NCBI GenBank assembly: GCA_009929855.1 | Contig: RZZN01000033.1 | Span: forward strand, 1-44,482 | Length of the DNA: 44,482 bases | DNA from: Gammaproteobacteria bacterium | Lineage (GTDB): Bacteria; Pseudomonadota; Gammaproteobacteria; Chromatiales; Chromatiaceae | Direction of reading: 5' to 3' | Shown here: in pieces, positions 27,083 to 36,143 of the stretch | Layout: each line of letters starts with the position of its first letter | How positions within the stretch are numbered: position 1 is the stretch's first letter | The notes under the pieces: generated by a model | What the model was told of the DNA's origin: nothing | Seen by the model: only the letters and a program-made list of their open reading frames with translations | The model's database searches: none | Program-made: the position numbers and the translations under genes

Positions 27083-29899
27083 ATGAATCCCGCAATGAAT
27101 CCCGTGAGGCGACCGATGCGCGGCATCGGTGATCAGGTGTCGCGACTGGCACTGATCGGCGGCGTGTTGGCATCGCTCCTGGTCGCCGGGCTTGGTCCGG
27201 CCGTGGCTGGACCCGCCGTCGAGCCGCAAGGCGACGGTGAGCAGCACCTCTGGTACGACGGCGCGGTGCCGCGTGTCTTCACCCTGGTCGAGGATGAGCT
27301 GGGCGTTTGGCTGGCGCCGGGCGTCGATGAGCTGTCCGAGTCACGTGTGGCCAGATCACTCACCGAGCAGCTGCCGAATTCGACACTGCTGGACGTCGAA
27401 GGACGGATCGCGCGGCTGCGCCTCGCGAGTCCATTGCGCGCAAGCAATCTGATCGAGTCGCTTGGCGCGCGCCAGCTCGACGGCTCCTCTGGATGGGTGG
27501 ACAGGGTCTTTCGCGCCGGCGCGCACCCGGATGCGCCGCGTTATCTCTTGACCGGCGAGATGATCGTCCATTTCGAGGCGCCGACCGATATGGCCGCGGC
27601 ACGTGTCTGGTCCGACACGATGGGTGTGACGCTGCGTCGTGCGCTCGGGCTCGATCAGGCCTATCTGTTCAGCTGTCCGGCCGGACCAGCCTGTCTGGAG
27701 TTGACCCGCGTGGTCCGTGATGACCCGACGGTGCGCTACGCCTATCCCAACTGGATCCGTCCCAGGGTCCAACGCAACGATCCGCTCTATCCCGATCAGT
27801 GGCACCTGAACAACACCGGCCAAGGCAGTGGCACCGTGGGCGCGGATGCTCGCTTGGAGGCCGCCTGGTCCGCGGGGTTCGACGGCGCGGGTGTCACCAT
27901 CGCGATCGTCGACGATGGCCTGGAGATCAATCATGAGGATCTGCAACCCAATGTCGTCGCCGGGAGTTGGGACTATATCGGCAACGATTCCAATCCGACG
28001 CACACCAATTCCTGGGAGGGGCATGGCAGCGCCTGCGCCGGTGTCGCCGCGGGGCGTGGCTTCAATTCGCTGGGTGTGCGCGGTGCCGCCCATGCCGCCA
28101 ACCTGGTCGGTTACCGACTGCTCGGCGCGGGGACCGATGCCAACGAGGCCGATGCACTGCTGCGAGATGACGCACCGGTGGCCATCTCCAGCAATTCCTG
28201 GGGTCCACCCGACACGGGTCAGGCCTTGGTGGCCCCAGGCCCGCTGACTCAGGCGGCCTTGGCGAGCGCCACCAGCTCGGGACGAGACGGCAAGGGCACG
28301 GTCTTCGTGTGGGCGGGCGGCAACGGCTTGGAAAATCGCGATAACGCCAACTACGATGGCTATGCCAATTCGCGCCACACCATCGCGGTGGCCGCCTCCA
28401 CCAATCAGGGGGTCCAGTCCTACTATTCAGAGCCCGGGGCCAACATTCTGGTCAATGCGCCATCCAATGGTGGCACGCGCGGGATCACGACCACCGATCG
28501 CAGCGGCTCAGCCGGGTACAGCTCCACCAACTATACGTCCAGCTTCGGTGGGACCTCATCGGCCGCGCCTCTGGTGGCTGGAGTCGTCGCCTTGGTCCTC
28601 CAGGCCAACCCCGAGCTGACCTGGCGCGATGTCAAGCATCTACTCGCCAAGACGGCGACCAAGAACCATCCGAACGATGCCGATTGGACCACCAATGGCG
28701 CCGGTCTGCCGATCAATCACAAATATGGCTTTGGCCGGGTCGATGCCGGCGCGGCGGTCGCGGCGGCCCAGACCTGGATCAACCTCGGACCCGAGCAGAC
28801 GACGGCGGACGAGCGCATGCCTGGCTTCGCGATCCCAGATGGGCAGGGAGCCGATGTCTGTGGCGGCTGGGTGACGGACACCCTGATGATCGAGGATGAC
28901 CTGATCATCGACTCGGTGCTGGTCGGCTTCCGCTCGAACCATACCTACTGGGGTGATCTGGAGATCCGTCTGGTGTCGCCGATGGGCACTGAGAGCATCC
29001 TCGCCGAGCGTCACAACAGTGGCCGGACCGCGGCGTTCGCCAACGGTTGGACGTTCGCGGTGGAGCGTCTCATCGACGAGTCCTCGGCGGGTGAATGGAC
29101 GCTGAAGGTCCGCGATTGCTACAACACGGATGTCGGCACCCTGGAGCAGTGGTCAGTGATGGTCCATGGCAGCACCCCGAGCAGCGCTGGACTGGTCTCC
29201 GCCACTCAGTCCACGGTCAGCGCCGTGCCGAGCAGCGTGTTGGCGAATGGGGCGAGCGCCGCGACCATCAATGTCACCCTCATGGATGCCTTCGGCGATC
29301 CGGTGAGCGGAAAGTCGGTGACCCTGTCGGCGGTCGCCGGCAACTCCACCATCATCCCGTCGAGCGCCACCAGCTCGGCCGCTGGGTTGGCCAGCTTCTC
29401 GGTCACCAATACCCAACCCGAGACCGTGACCTATGTCGCTCGGGGTGGCGGGGTGGTGATCGAGCAGACCGCTCAGGTGACCTTCACACCCGTGACCCAT
29501 CTGATCACGACACAGGTCAGCCCACCCGGCGGTGGCGCGGTCGTCTGCGAGCCCAGCCTGGTCAGCCCGGGCGCGATCAGTGTCTGTACACTGACCCCCG
29601 CGCTCGGCTATGGGATCGGGAGTGTCGAGGGTTGCGATGGCAAGCTCGAAGGAAATCTCTACACCACTGGAGCGATCAACGGCGATTGCCGGGTGACCGT
29701 CTTCTATCGGCTCATGAGCGACGTGAACGAGGATGGCGAGGTCGACGCCAGCGATGTCGATGCCATCGCAGACAGTATTCTCGCTGGCTCATACACGCCT
29801 GTTGCTGATGTCAATGCCGACGGTCAGGTCGACATCCTCGATCAACTCTTCGTCATCCAATGGATCAACACAGCGGAGTCGGGGCCTCCGGCCCCATAG
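27083..29899 (+). CDS. Exported subtilisin-like protease with P-domain, Ig-like domain and dockerin
   Basis: A 938-residue secreted peptidase of family S8. After a signal peptide (about 15-38) and a propeptide region, the catalytic triad is D277 (AIVDDGLEI), H314 (EGHGSACAG) and S492 (GTSSAAPLVAGVVAL). A P/proprotein-convertase domain follows (GFRSNHTYWGDLEIRLVSP to EQWSVMVHG), then a Big_1-type Ig-like domain, a Cys-containing beta repeat (SPPGGGAVVCEPSL) and a dockerin type I module with two calcium loops (DVNEDGEVDASD and DVNADGQVDILD). The dockerin may dock to a cohesin or serve as a calcium-binding tail. The last codons (ESGPPAP) are encoded by the first copy of a palindromic repeat array. 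The start at 27083 has AAGGAG at 7-nt spacing. Confidence 0.93.
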   Translation: MNPAMNPVRRPMRGIGDQVSRLALIGGVLASLLVAGLGPAVAGPAVEPQGDGEQHLWYDGAVPRVFTLVEDELGVWLAPGVDELSESRVARSLTEQLPNSTLLDVEGRIARLRLASPLRASNLIESLGARQLDGSSGWVDRVFRAGAHPDAPRYLLTGEMIVHFEAPTDMAAARVWSDTMGVTLRRALGLDQAYLFSCPAGPACLELTRVVRDDPTVRYAYPNWIRPRVQRNDPLYPDQWHLNNTGQGSGTVGADARLEAAWSAGFDGAGVTIAIVDDGLEINHEDLQPNVVAGSWDYIGNDSNPTHTNSWEGHGSACAGVAAGRGFNSLGVRGAAHAANLVGYRLLGAGTDANEADALLRDDAPVAISSNSWGPPDTGQALVAPGPLTQAALASATSSGRDGKGTVFVWAGGNGLENRDNANYDGYANSRHTIAVAASTNQGVQSYYSEPGANILVNAPSNGGTRGITTTDRSGSAGYSSTNYTSSFGGTSSAAPLVAGVVALVLQANPELTWRDVKHLLAKTATKNHPNDADWTTNGAGLPINHKYGFGRVDAGAAVAAAQTWINLGPEQTTADERMPGFAIPDGQGADVCGGWVTDTLMIEDDLIIDSVLVGFRSNHTYWGDLEIRLVSPMGTESILAERHNSGRTAAFANGWTFAVERLIDESSAGEWTLKVRDCYNTDVGTLEQWSVMVHGSTPSSAGLVSATQSTVSAVPSSVLANGASAATINVTLMDAFGDPVSGKSVTLSAVAGNSTIIPSSATSSAAGLASFSVTNTQPETVTYVARGGGVVIEQTAQVTFTPVTHLITTQVSPPGGGAVVCEPSLVSPGAISVCTLTPALGYGIGSVEGCDGKLEGNLYTTGAINGDCRVTVFYRLMSDVNEDGEVDASDVDAIADSILAGSYTPVADVNADGQVDILDQLFVIQWINTAESGPPAP

Positions 29900-30001
29900 G
29901 AGTCGGGGCCTCCAGGCCCAGAGGAGTCGGGGCCTCCGGGCCCCAAGGGAGTCGGGGCCTCCAGGCCCCGAGTATGGATCTGCCCACGCCATCAGGCCAG
30001 C
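29875..30001 (+). repeat. Tandem array of four GGAGTC palindromic units plus a 32-nt tail
   Basis: Units start at 29875, 29899, 29923 and 29948 (periods 24, 24 and 25). Each has GGAGTC followed by a self-complementary stem such as GGGGCCT-CC-AGGCCCC. A tail at 29970-30001 (containing GGATCTGCCC and CGCCATCAG) matches the tail at 44343-44374 in 28 of 32 positions. The first unit overlaps the 3' end of the protease gene; the array lies between convergent genes. Confidence 0.9.
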
Positions 30002-30058
30002 ACGACGCCCAGTCCGCCCAAGCAGCCGGCCTTGGGATCAGCGCCCCGGAAGACAGGG

Positions 30059-33000
30059 TCACGTGCCCCAATGCTCGCGCAGCGCCAGCGCGGTCGCGGA
30101 TGTCCCGGTCGCGGCCACATCCTCTGGGGTGCCTGCGGCGACGATCCGACCGCCGCCATCGCCGGCCTCTGGCCCGAGATCGATCAACCAGTCGGCGTCG
30201 GCGATCAGATCCAGGTTGTGCTCGATGACCAGGACCGAGTGACCGGCGTCGACCAGACGATGCAAGACATGGAGGAGCCGATCGACATCGGCCAGATGCA
30301 GCCCGACCGTGGGCTCGTCGAGCACATAGAGCGTTGGCCGGGAGCTGGGTGCGTCGGGCGCGCGTTTGGGGCCGCGCGCGCGCGGGGTGGCGCGCGCCTT
30401 GGCCAGCTCGGTGACCAGCTTCAGACGCTGGGCCTCGCCGCCTGAGAGTGTCGGGCTGGGTTGACCGAGCGGGAGATAGCCGAGTCCGACCTCGCGCAGC
30501 AGCTCGAGTGTGTGATGGATGGCGGGGTGAGCCTGAAAGAGCTCGCTCGCCACCTCGACACTCGATGCGAGGACCTGACCGATGTCGTGCTCGCGGTAGC
30601 GGATCTCGCGGGTCTCGCGGGTGAAGCGGGTTCCGCCGCAGGTCTCGCAGACCAGACGGGCATCGGGCAGGAAGCTCATGGCGAGCGTCTGCACGCCCTG
30701 CCCCTCGCAGGCGGGACAGCGACCGCCGGCGACATTGAAGGAGAAACGGGCCGGCCCCCAGCCGAGCACGCGGGCCTCGGGGGTCGCGGCAAAGAGTCGG
30801 CGGATGGCGTCCCAGATCCCCACGTAGGTCGCGGGACAGGAGCGCGGCGTCTTGCCGATCGGGGTCTGATCGACCTCGAGGACCCGGGTGAGACCAGACC
30901 AGCCGGTGAGCCGCGTCCCGGCACGGCGGGTGGCCGCGGCGGCGGCCGCCAACGCCGGCTCGGCGGCGTGCTCGGCCGAGGCGCGGCGTGTCCCGCGGCC
31001 CTGCTCGGCGCCGAGCAGGTCACGCAGCAGCGGGACTAGGACCTCGCGCACCAGGGTCGACTTGCCGGAGCCTGACACACCGGTGATGGCCACCAGACGG
31101 GCGAGCGGGATCTCTACAGCCAGATCCGCGAGGTTGTGACGCCGCGCCCCCGTCAGTCTGAGTGCCGGGTCGGCGGGTGCGATCGGTCGCGGCGGGCGGG
31201 TGCGCGCATGCGCGCGGGCGAGCCAGCGGCCGGTGACCGAGTCCGGGTTGGTCATGAGGTCGGCGAGTCTGCCGCGCGCGATCAGCGTGCCGCCCTGCGA
31301 GCCGGCGCCGGGACCCAGATCGATGATCTCGTCGGCGCGGCGGATGGTGGCCTCGTCGTGCTCGACGACCAGCAGACTATTCCCCTTGGCGCGCAGCTTG
31401 ACCAGACCCGCGAGGAGCCGGGCATTGTCGCGCGGATGCAGACCGATGGTCGGCTCGTCGAGGATGTAGCAGACCCCGCGCAGATTCGAGCCGAGCTGGG
31501 CGGCGAGACGGATGCGTTGGGCCTCGCCACCCGAGAGCGCCGGCGCGGCGCGGTCGAGCGTCAGATAGCCGAGTCCGACCTCCTCCAGGAAGGCGAGACG
31601 CGCGCTGATCTCGGCGAGCAGATCGGCGGCGATCGCCTGCTCGCGCGTGTCCAGGCGGACGTCTCCCAGGACCCGCGCGGCCTGTGTGACGGTGAGCGCC
31701 GAGAGTGCGGGGAGCGTGTGTCCATGCATGCGCACCGCGCACGCGAGTGGATTGAGGCGTGCCCCCCGACAGCTGGGACAGACCGGGGTGGTGCTGGAGT
31801 CGCGCTCCAGCCAGGCGTCCTCCTCGCCGGTCTGGTCCGCGTCGAAGCCAACGAGTGCGAGCCCGGTCCCGAAACAGCTGGTGCACCAGCCCTGTTTCGA
31901 GTTGAAGCTGAAGCGTCGCGGGTCTGGCTCGGGGAGTGCGATACCGCAGCTCGGACAGGCGCGCTGGGTCGAGTAGAGGATGTCCGCCGCCGCGTCCGGC
32001 GTGACTCGCGCCACCATGACCGTGCCCTTGCCCAGGTCCAGTGCCTGGTCGAGGAGCGCGCCCAATGTCTGCTCGGTGCCTGGCACGAGGCGCAGCTCCC
32101 CGAGCGGCAGCGCGATGCTGTGCTCGCGATAGCGGTCGAGGAGGGGCCAGTCGCGGGTGTCGACCAACCGGCCATCGACACGGAGACTGAGCCAGCCGTG
32201 CCGCAGCGCCCAGTCGGCCAGATCCTTGTAGAGACCCTTGCGCGCGCTGACCAATGGGGCCAGTAGTGTGATCGGTTGATCGGCATGGTCGCGCCACAGA
32301 CGAGCCAGGATGGTGTCGCGGCTCATGGGCTCGATGGGGATCGCGCAGCTTGGGCAGAAGGCCGTGCCGATCTGGGTGAAGAGCAGGCGCAGATACTGAT
32401 GGATCTCGGTGAGTGTGCCGACCGTGCTCTTTGGGCCGCCGCGGCTGGTGCGCTGGGCGATGGCCACGGTCGGTGGCAGGCCGCGCACCGCGTCGACATC
32501 GGGACGCGCGGCGGGCTGGACGAACTGGCGGGCATAGGCGTTGAGTGATGCGAGAAAGCGACGCTGACCCTCGGCGAAGAGGATGTCGAAGGCCAGTGTG
32601 CTCTTGCCGCTGCCCGAGACACCGGTGATGACGATGAAGCGCTCGCGGGGGAGGCTGAGCGTGAGTCCCTTGAGGTTGTGCTCGCGGGCCTGGATGACCT
32701 CGATGGCGGGCTCGCCGGGGCGCGGTGTGCCCATCCCGTTCGCCCAGTGCACGAGCGGCTCGGCGATGGCGCGCGCGGGCTCGGTCGTGGTGCGCGCGGT
32801 CGCGGCATGGGCGCGCGAGGCTCGGTGGCTGGCCAGCGCGCGGCCGATCTGACTCTCGGGTCGCGCCGCGACCTCCTCGGGGGTGCCGACACACACCAGC
32901 TCGCCACCGGCCGCGCCGCCCTCGGGTCCCAGGTCGATCAGCCAATCGGCGGCGGCGATCAGATCGAGATGGTGCTCGATCACCAGCAGCGAATGTCCGG

Positions 33001-35713
33001 CGTCGAGCAGACGCTGGAAGGCACCAAGCAAGACGGCGACATCGGCGAAGTGCAATCCGGTGGTGGGCTCGTCGAGCAGGAAGAGCAGCCCGCTCGCGGT
33101 CTGGCCGCGGCGGCTGGCGAGCCGATTGGCTTGCGCCAGATGACTGGCCAGCTTCAGACGCTGCGCCTCACCGCCCGAGAGTGTCGGCACCGGCTGGCCG
33201 AGTCGCAGATAGCCGAGACCGACCGCGATCAATGGCTCGAGCGCGCGCGTCAACTCGGTGTCATGGGCGAAGGCCGCGTGCGCCTCGTGCGCGGTCAGGT
33301 CGAGGACCTCGGCGATCGAGCGCGGCGGCTGGTCGGGGCCGGCCTCGAGCTTGACCTCCAGGACCGGGGCGCGAAAGCGGCGGCCGTCGCAGTCCGGGCA
33401 GCGGAGATAGACGTCGGCGAGGAACTGCATCTCCAGATGCTCGAAGCCGTTGCCGCCGCAGGTCGGACAGCGTCCGGTGCCGCTGTTGAAGCTGAAGGTC
33501 GCGGCGGTATAGCCGCGCTCGCGTGCGAGTGGTACCGCCGCGAAGCGTTTGCGCAGCACCGCGAGCACGCCGACAGCGGTCGCCGGGCTCGAGCGCGTGG
33601 TGCGGCCGATGCTCGACTGATCGAGCAAGACCACATCGGCGATCGCCTCCGCCCCGGTGATGGCCTCGTGCTCGCCCGGCGGCTCTTCTGGATGGCCCTT
33701 GATCTGGCAGAGTGCCGGGTAGAGGATCTTCTGCGCCAGGGTCGACTTGCCCGAGCCCGAGACCCCGGTGATCACCACCAGATGCTGCAATGGGATCTCG
33801 ACATCGATCCCCTTGAGGTTGTGCGCGCGGGCACCCTGGACGCGGATGCGCGGAGTGGTCGCGGCGGGCGCGCGGGGGACGCGCGCGGCAGCGATCTGGC
33901 GCCGACCGGCCAGAAAGTCGCCGGTGAGCGATCCCGGGGTGGCGAGCAGCTCCGCCGGGGTGCCTTGGAAGAGCAGTCGTCCGCCCTGCTCGCCGGGGCC
34001 GGGGCCCAGCTCGATGATCTGATCGGCGGCCTGCATGACCTGCGGGTCGTGCTCGACCACCACCAGGCTATTGCCCTGATCGCGCAGCCGGCGCAGGATC
34101 CCGATGACCCGTTCGAGGTCGCGCGGGTGCAGCCCGATGCTGGGCTCGTCGAGCACGAAGAGCGCGTTGACCAGTGTGCTGCCGAGCGCCGTGGTCAGAT
34201 GGATCCGCTGGGTCTCGCCACCCGAGAGTGTGCGCGATTGGCGATCGAGTGTCAGATAACCGACGCCGACCTCATCGAGATAACGCAGCCGGGCACGGAT
34301 CTCGCCGATCAGTGGATCGAGGGCGGGGTCGAGCTTGAGTGCGTCACAGAAGCGCCGCGCGTCCTCGATCGGCAGTCCGAGCAGGTCGGCCAGGCTCAGT
34401 CCGGGCAGTTGCTGCCATGCCGATTGGTCCATGGTGACGCGGCCGTGACGCGCGCGCTGCGTGGGCGGGAGCACGCGCGCGGCCAGCGCCTGGTCGCCGA
34501 GACGCCAGTCGAGCGCCTCGTCGATCAGGCGCGCGCCCTTGCAGGTCGCGCAGGTCTCGTAGGCACGGTAGCGCGAGAGCAGGACGCGCACGTGCAGCTT
34601 GTAACTGCGTCCCTCCAGCCAAGCGAAGAAGCGCGCGAGCCCATACCAGACACCGCTCTCCCAGTCGCCCTCGCCACTGATCACCCAGTCGCGGTCGGAC
34701 GCGGTGAGGTCGCGCCAGGGCAGGTCGGTCGGGATGCCGCGACGATTGGCGAAGGCGATCAGATCCTCCTGGATCTCGGCATAGCCATCGGACTGGATCG
34801 GTTTGATGGCCCCTTCGAGGAGCGATTTGGCGGGGTCCGGGATGACCCGCGACCAGTCGATCGCGAGCGTGCGGCCGAAGCCCCGACAGGTCGGGCAGGC
34901 ACCGAGCGGTGAGTTGAAGGAGAAGCGGTTGGGGCTGGGATCGGCATAGGCGAGGTCGCAGTCGGGGCAGTGCAGCTCGGCCGAGAAGCGCGCTGGCGCG
35001 CCTGGCTCGCGCCGGTCCTCGAGCGGGTAGACCCGGATCTGGCCGTGGCCGTGGGCGAGCGCCTGCTCCAAGGCCTCGAGCGCGCGGCCACGCTGGGGCG
35101 CGACGACCCGCAGGCGATCCTGGATGACCTCCAGACTGGCGGTGTCGGCCGCGAGGATGCGCACATAGCCCTGCTGGGCGAGCAGGGTCTGGATCTCCTC
35201 GCGGGTGCGCTCGGGCGGGATACGAACGGCGAAGGCGATGGCGACGCGCTGCTCGGCCATGCGCGGGTCACTGGCGAGCTGCTCCCAGATGCTCTCGGGA
35301 GTATCGCGTTGAACCGGCCGTCCGCAACCATGACAGAAGAGCCGGGCGGCACGGGCATAGAGTAGCTTGAGGTGGTCGGTCAGCTCGGTGAGCGTGCCGA
35401 CGGTGGAGCGCGAGGTGCGCACCGCGTTGTTCTGATCGATGGCGATCGCCGGGGGGATGCCCTCGATGCGCTCGGCGGCGGGGCGGTCGAGCCGGTCGAG
35501 GAACTGACGGGCATAGGGCGAGAAGGTCTCCAGATAGCGGCGCTGACCCTCGGCATAGAGGGTGTCGAAGGCAAGCGACGACTTGCCCGAGCCCGAGACC
35601 CCGGTGATCACGATCAACTGGCCGAGCGGGAGATCCAGATCGATTGAGCGCAGATTGTTCTGGCGCAAACCGCGCAGCTCAATGACGGGCGTGGGTGTCT
35701 CGGAGTGGGTCAT
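30059..35713 (-). CDS. Tandem (single-chain double) UvrA excinuclease subunit
   Basis: An 1884-residue protein made of two consecutive UvrA units, each about the length of E. coli UvrA (940). UvrA is the ABC-type ATPase that recognises bulky DNA damage as a dimer. Four Walker A motifs (GVSGSGKS) lie near residues 38, 648, 1029 and 1543. Four ABC signatures (LSGGETQR, then LSGGEAQR three times) lie near 496, 844, 1393 and 1754, each followed by a LDEPS/T box. Zinc-finger-type CxxC pairs are seen in both halves. The second half keeps a UvrB-binding-like region (LLAPLVSARKGLYKDLADWA). The protein is thus a covalent dimer. I chose the ATG at 35713 because homology starts there; the frame is open to 36124. 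A standard uvrA may exist elsewhere, making this an accessory repair or resistance protein. Confidence 0.94.
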   Translation of the reverse strand: MTHSETPTPVIELRGLRQNNLRSIDLDLPLGQLIVITGVSGSGKSSLAFDTLYAEGQRRYLETFSPYARQFLDRLDRPAAERIEGIPPAIAIDQNNAVRTSRSTVGTLTELTDHLKLLYARAARLFCHGCGRPVQRDTPESIWEQLASDPRMAEQRVAIAFAVRIPPERTREEIQTLLAQQGYVRILAADTASLEVIQDRLRVVAPQRGRALEALEQALAHGHGQIRVYPLEDRREPGAPARFSAELHCPDCDLAYADPSPNRFSFNSPLGACPTCRGFGRTLAIDWSRVIPDPAKSLLEGAIKPIQSDGYAEIQEDLIAFANRRGIPTDLPWRDLTASDRDWVISGEGDWESGVWYGLARFFAWLEGRSYKLHVRVLLSRYRAYETCATCKGARLIDEALDWRLGDQALAARVLPPTQRARHGRVTMDQSAWQQLPGLSLADLLGLPIEDARRFCDALKLDPALDPLIGEIRARLRYLDEVGVGYLTLDRQSRTLSGGETQRIHLTTALGSTLVNALFVLDEPSIGLHPRDLERVIGILRRLRDQGNSLVVVEHDPQVMQAADQIIELGPGPGEQGGRLLFQGTPAELLATPGSLTGDFLAGRRQIAAARVPRAPAATTPRIRVQGARAHNLKGIDVEIPLQHLVVITGVSGSGKSTLAQKILYPALCQIKGHPEEPPGEHEAITGAEAIADVVLLDQSSIGRTTRSSPATAVGVLAVLRKRFAAVPLARERGYTAATFSFNSGTGRCPTCGGNGFEHLEMQFLADVYLRCPDCDGRRFRAPVLEVKLEAGPDQPPRSIAEVLDLTAHEAHAAFAHDTELTRALEPLIAVGLGYLRLGQPVPTLSGGEAQRLKLASHLAQANRLASRRGQTASGLLFLLDEPTTGLHFADVAVLLGAFQRLLDAGHSLLVIEHHLDLIAAADWLIDLGPEGGAAGGELVCVGTPEEVAARPESQIGRALASHRASRAHAATARTTTEPARAIAEPLVHWANGMGTPRPGEPAIEVIQAREHNLKGLTLSLPRERFIVITGVSGSGKSTLAFDILFAEGQRRFLASLNAYARQFVQPAARPDVDAVRGLPPTVAIAQRTSRGGPKSTVGTLTEIHQYLRLLFTQIGTAFCPSCAIPIEPMSRDTILARLWRDHADQPITLLAPLVSARKGLYKDLADWALRHGWLSLRVDGRLVDTRDWPLLDRYREHSIALPLGELRLVPGTEQTLGALLDQALDLGKGTVMVARVTPDAAADILYSTQRACPSCGIALPEPDPRRFSFNSKQGWCTSCFGTGLALVGFDADQTGEEDAWLERDSSTTPVCPSCRGARLNPLACAVRMHGHTLPALSALTVTQAARVLGDVRLDTREQAIAADLLAEISARLAFLEEVGLGYLTLDRAAPALSGGEAQRIRLAAQLGSNLRGVCYILDEPTIGLHPRDNARLLAGLVKLRAKGNSLLVVEHDEATIRRADEIIDLGPGAGSQGGTLIARGRLADLMTNPDSVTGRWLARAHARTRPPRPIAPADPALRLTGARRHNLADLAVEIPLARLVAITGVSGSGKSTLVREVLVPLLRDLLGAEQGRGTRRASAEHAAEPALAAAAAATRRAGTRLTGWSGLTRVLEVDQTPIGKTPRSCPATYVGIWDAIRRLFAATPEARVLGWGPARFSFNVAGGRCPACEGQGVQTLAMSFLPDARLVCETCGGTRFTRETREIRYREHDIGQVLASSVEVASELFQAHPAIHHTLELLREVGLGYLPLGQPSPTLSGGEAQRLKLVTELAKARATPRARGPKRAPDAPSSRPTLYVLDEPTVGLHLADVDRLLHVLHRLVDAGHSVLVIEHNLDLIADADWLIDLGPEAGDGGGRIVAAGTPEDVAATGTSATALALREHWGT

Positions 35714-35878
35714 CGTGAGGACTGCCTTGGGGATGGGCGGCGGGGTCTGGAGAATCCGGATCGATTCACTGGGACTTGTGTCGGGTCGATCCGCCCACAT
35801 CATCCCAGTGCGGCGCTCACCGCGCCAGTCGGTCTTCGACACCCGCACATCACCAACCAGATCGCGAGGAGCAAGCCC

Positions 35879-36040
35879 ATGACCCGATCCAAGTCCACCG
35901 TTGCGACCGCCCTGCTGCTTGGCGCACTCTTCTTTGCCGGCGGCCTTGCCACCGCGCAGGCCGGGGATGGATGCACCAAGGACAAGCCCAAGGATGGCGC
36001 CACCTCCGCTGCCTATCCGAGCCTCACGCTGCAATCCTGA
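35879..36040 (+). CDS. Small exported protein, 53 residues
   Basis: ATG at 35879 follows AGGAG (35867-35871) at 7-nt spacing. The product starts MTRSKSTVATALLLGALFFA and has a clear signal peptide ending at AQA (about residue 28). The predicted mature peptide is about 25 residues, with one cysteine and the charged stretch GCTKDKPKDGA. It is divergent from the tandem uvrA gene and convergent with pepA. I recognise no family. Confidence 0.65.
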   Translation: MTRSKSTVATALLLGALFFAGGLATAQAGDGCTKDKPKDGATSAAYPSLTLQS

Positions 36041-36143
36041 TCCCAGTCCAAGGCGCTGTCGCGCGGGCTCGCGCGGCAGGCCGAGCCACTGATCGGTTCG
36101 CGCCGGGCGGGTTGCCGATGGCACCCGACCGGCGCGATCTCGG

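Noticed and set aside
29875-29969. CRISPR-like array
   Set aside because: The units are contiguous with only 2-4 bases between them; there are no spacers and no cas genes.
32678-34912. Long plus-strand open frame (744 codons) inside the tandem uvrA region
   Set aside because: It is antisense to well-conserved UvrA motifs and its translation shows no family features.
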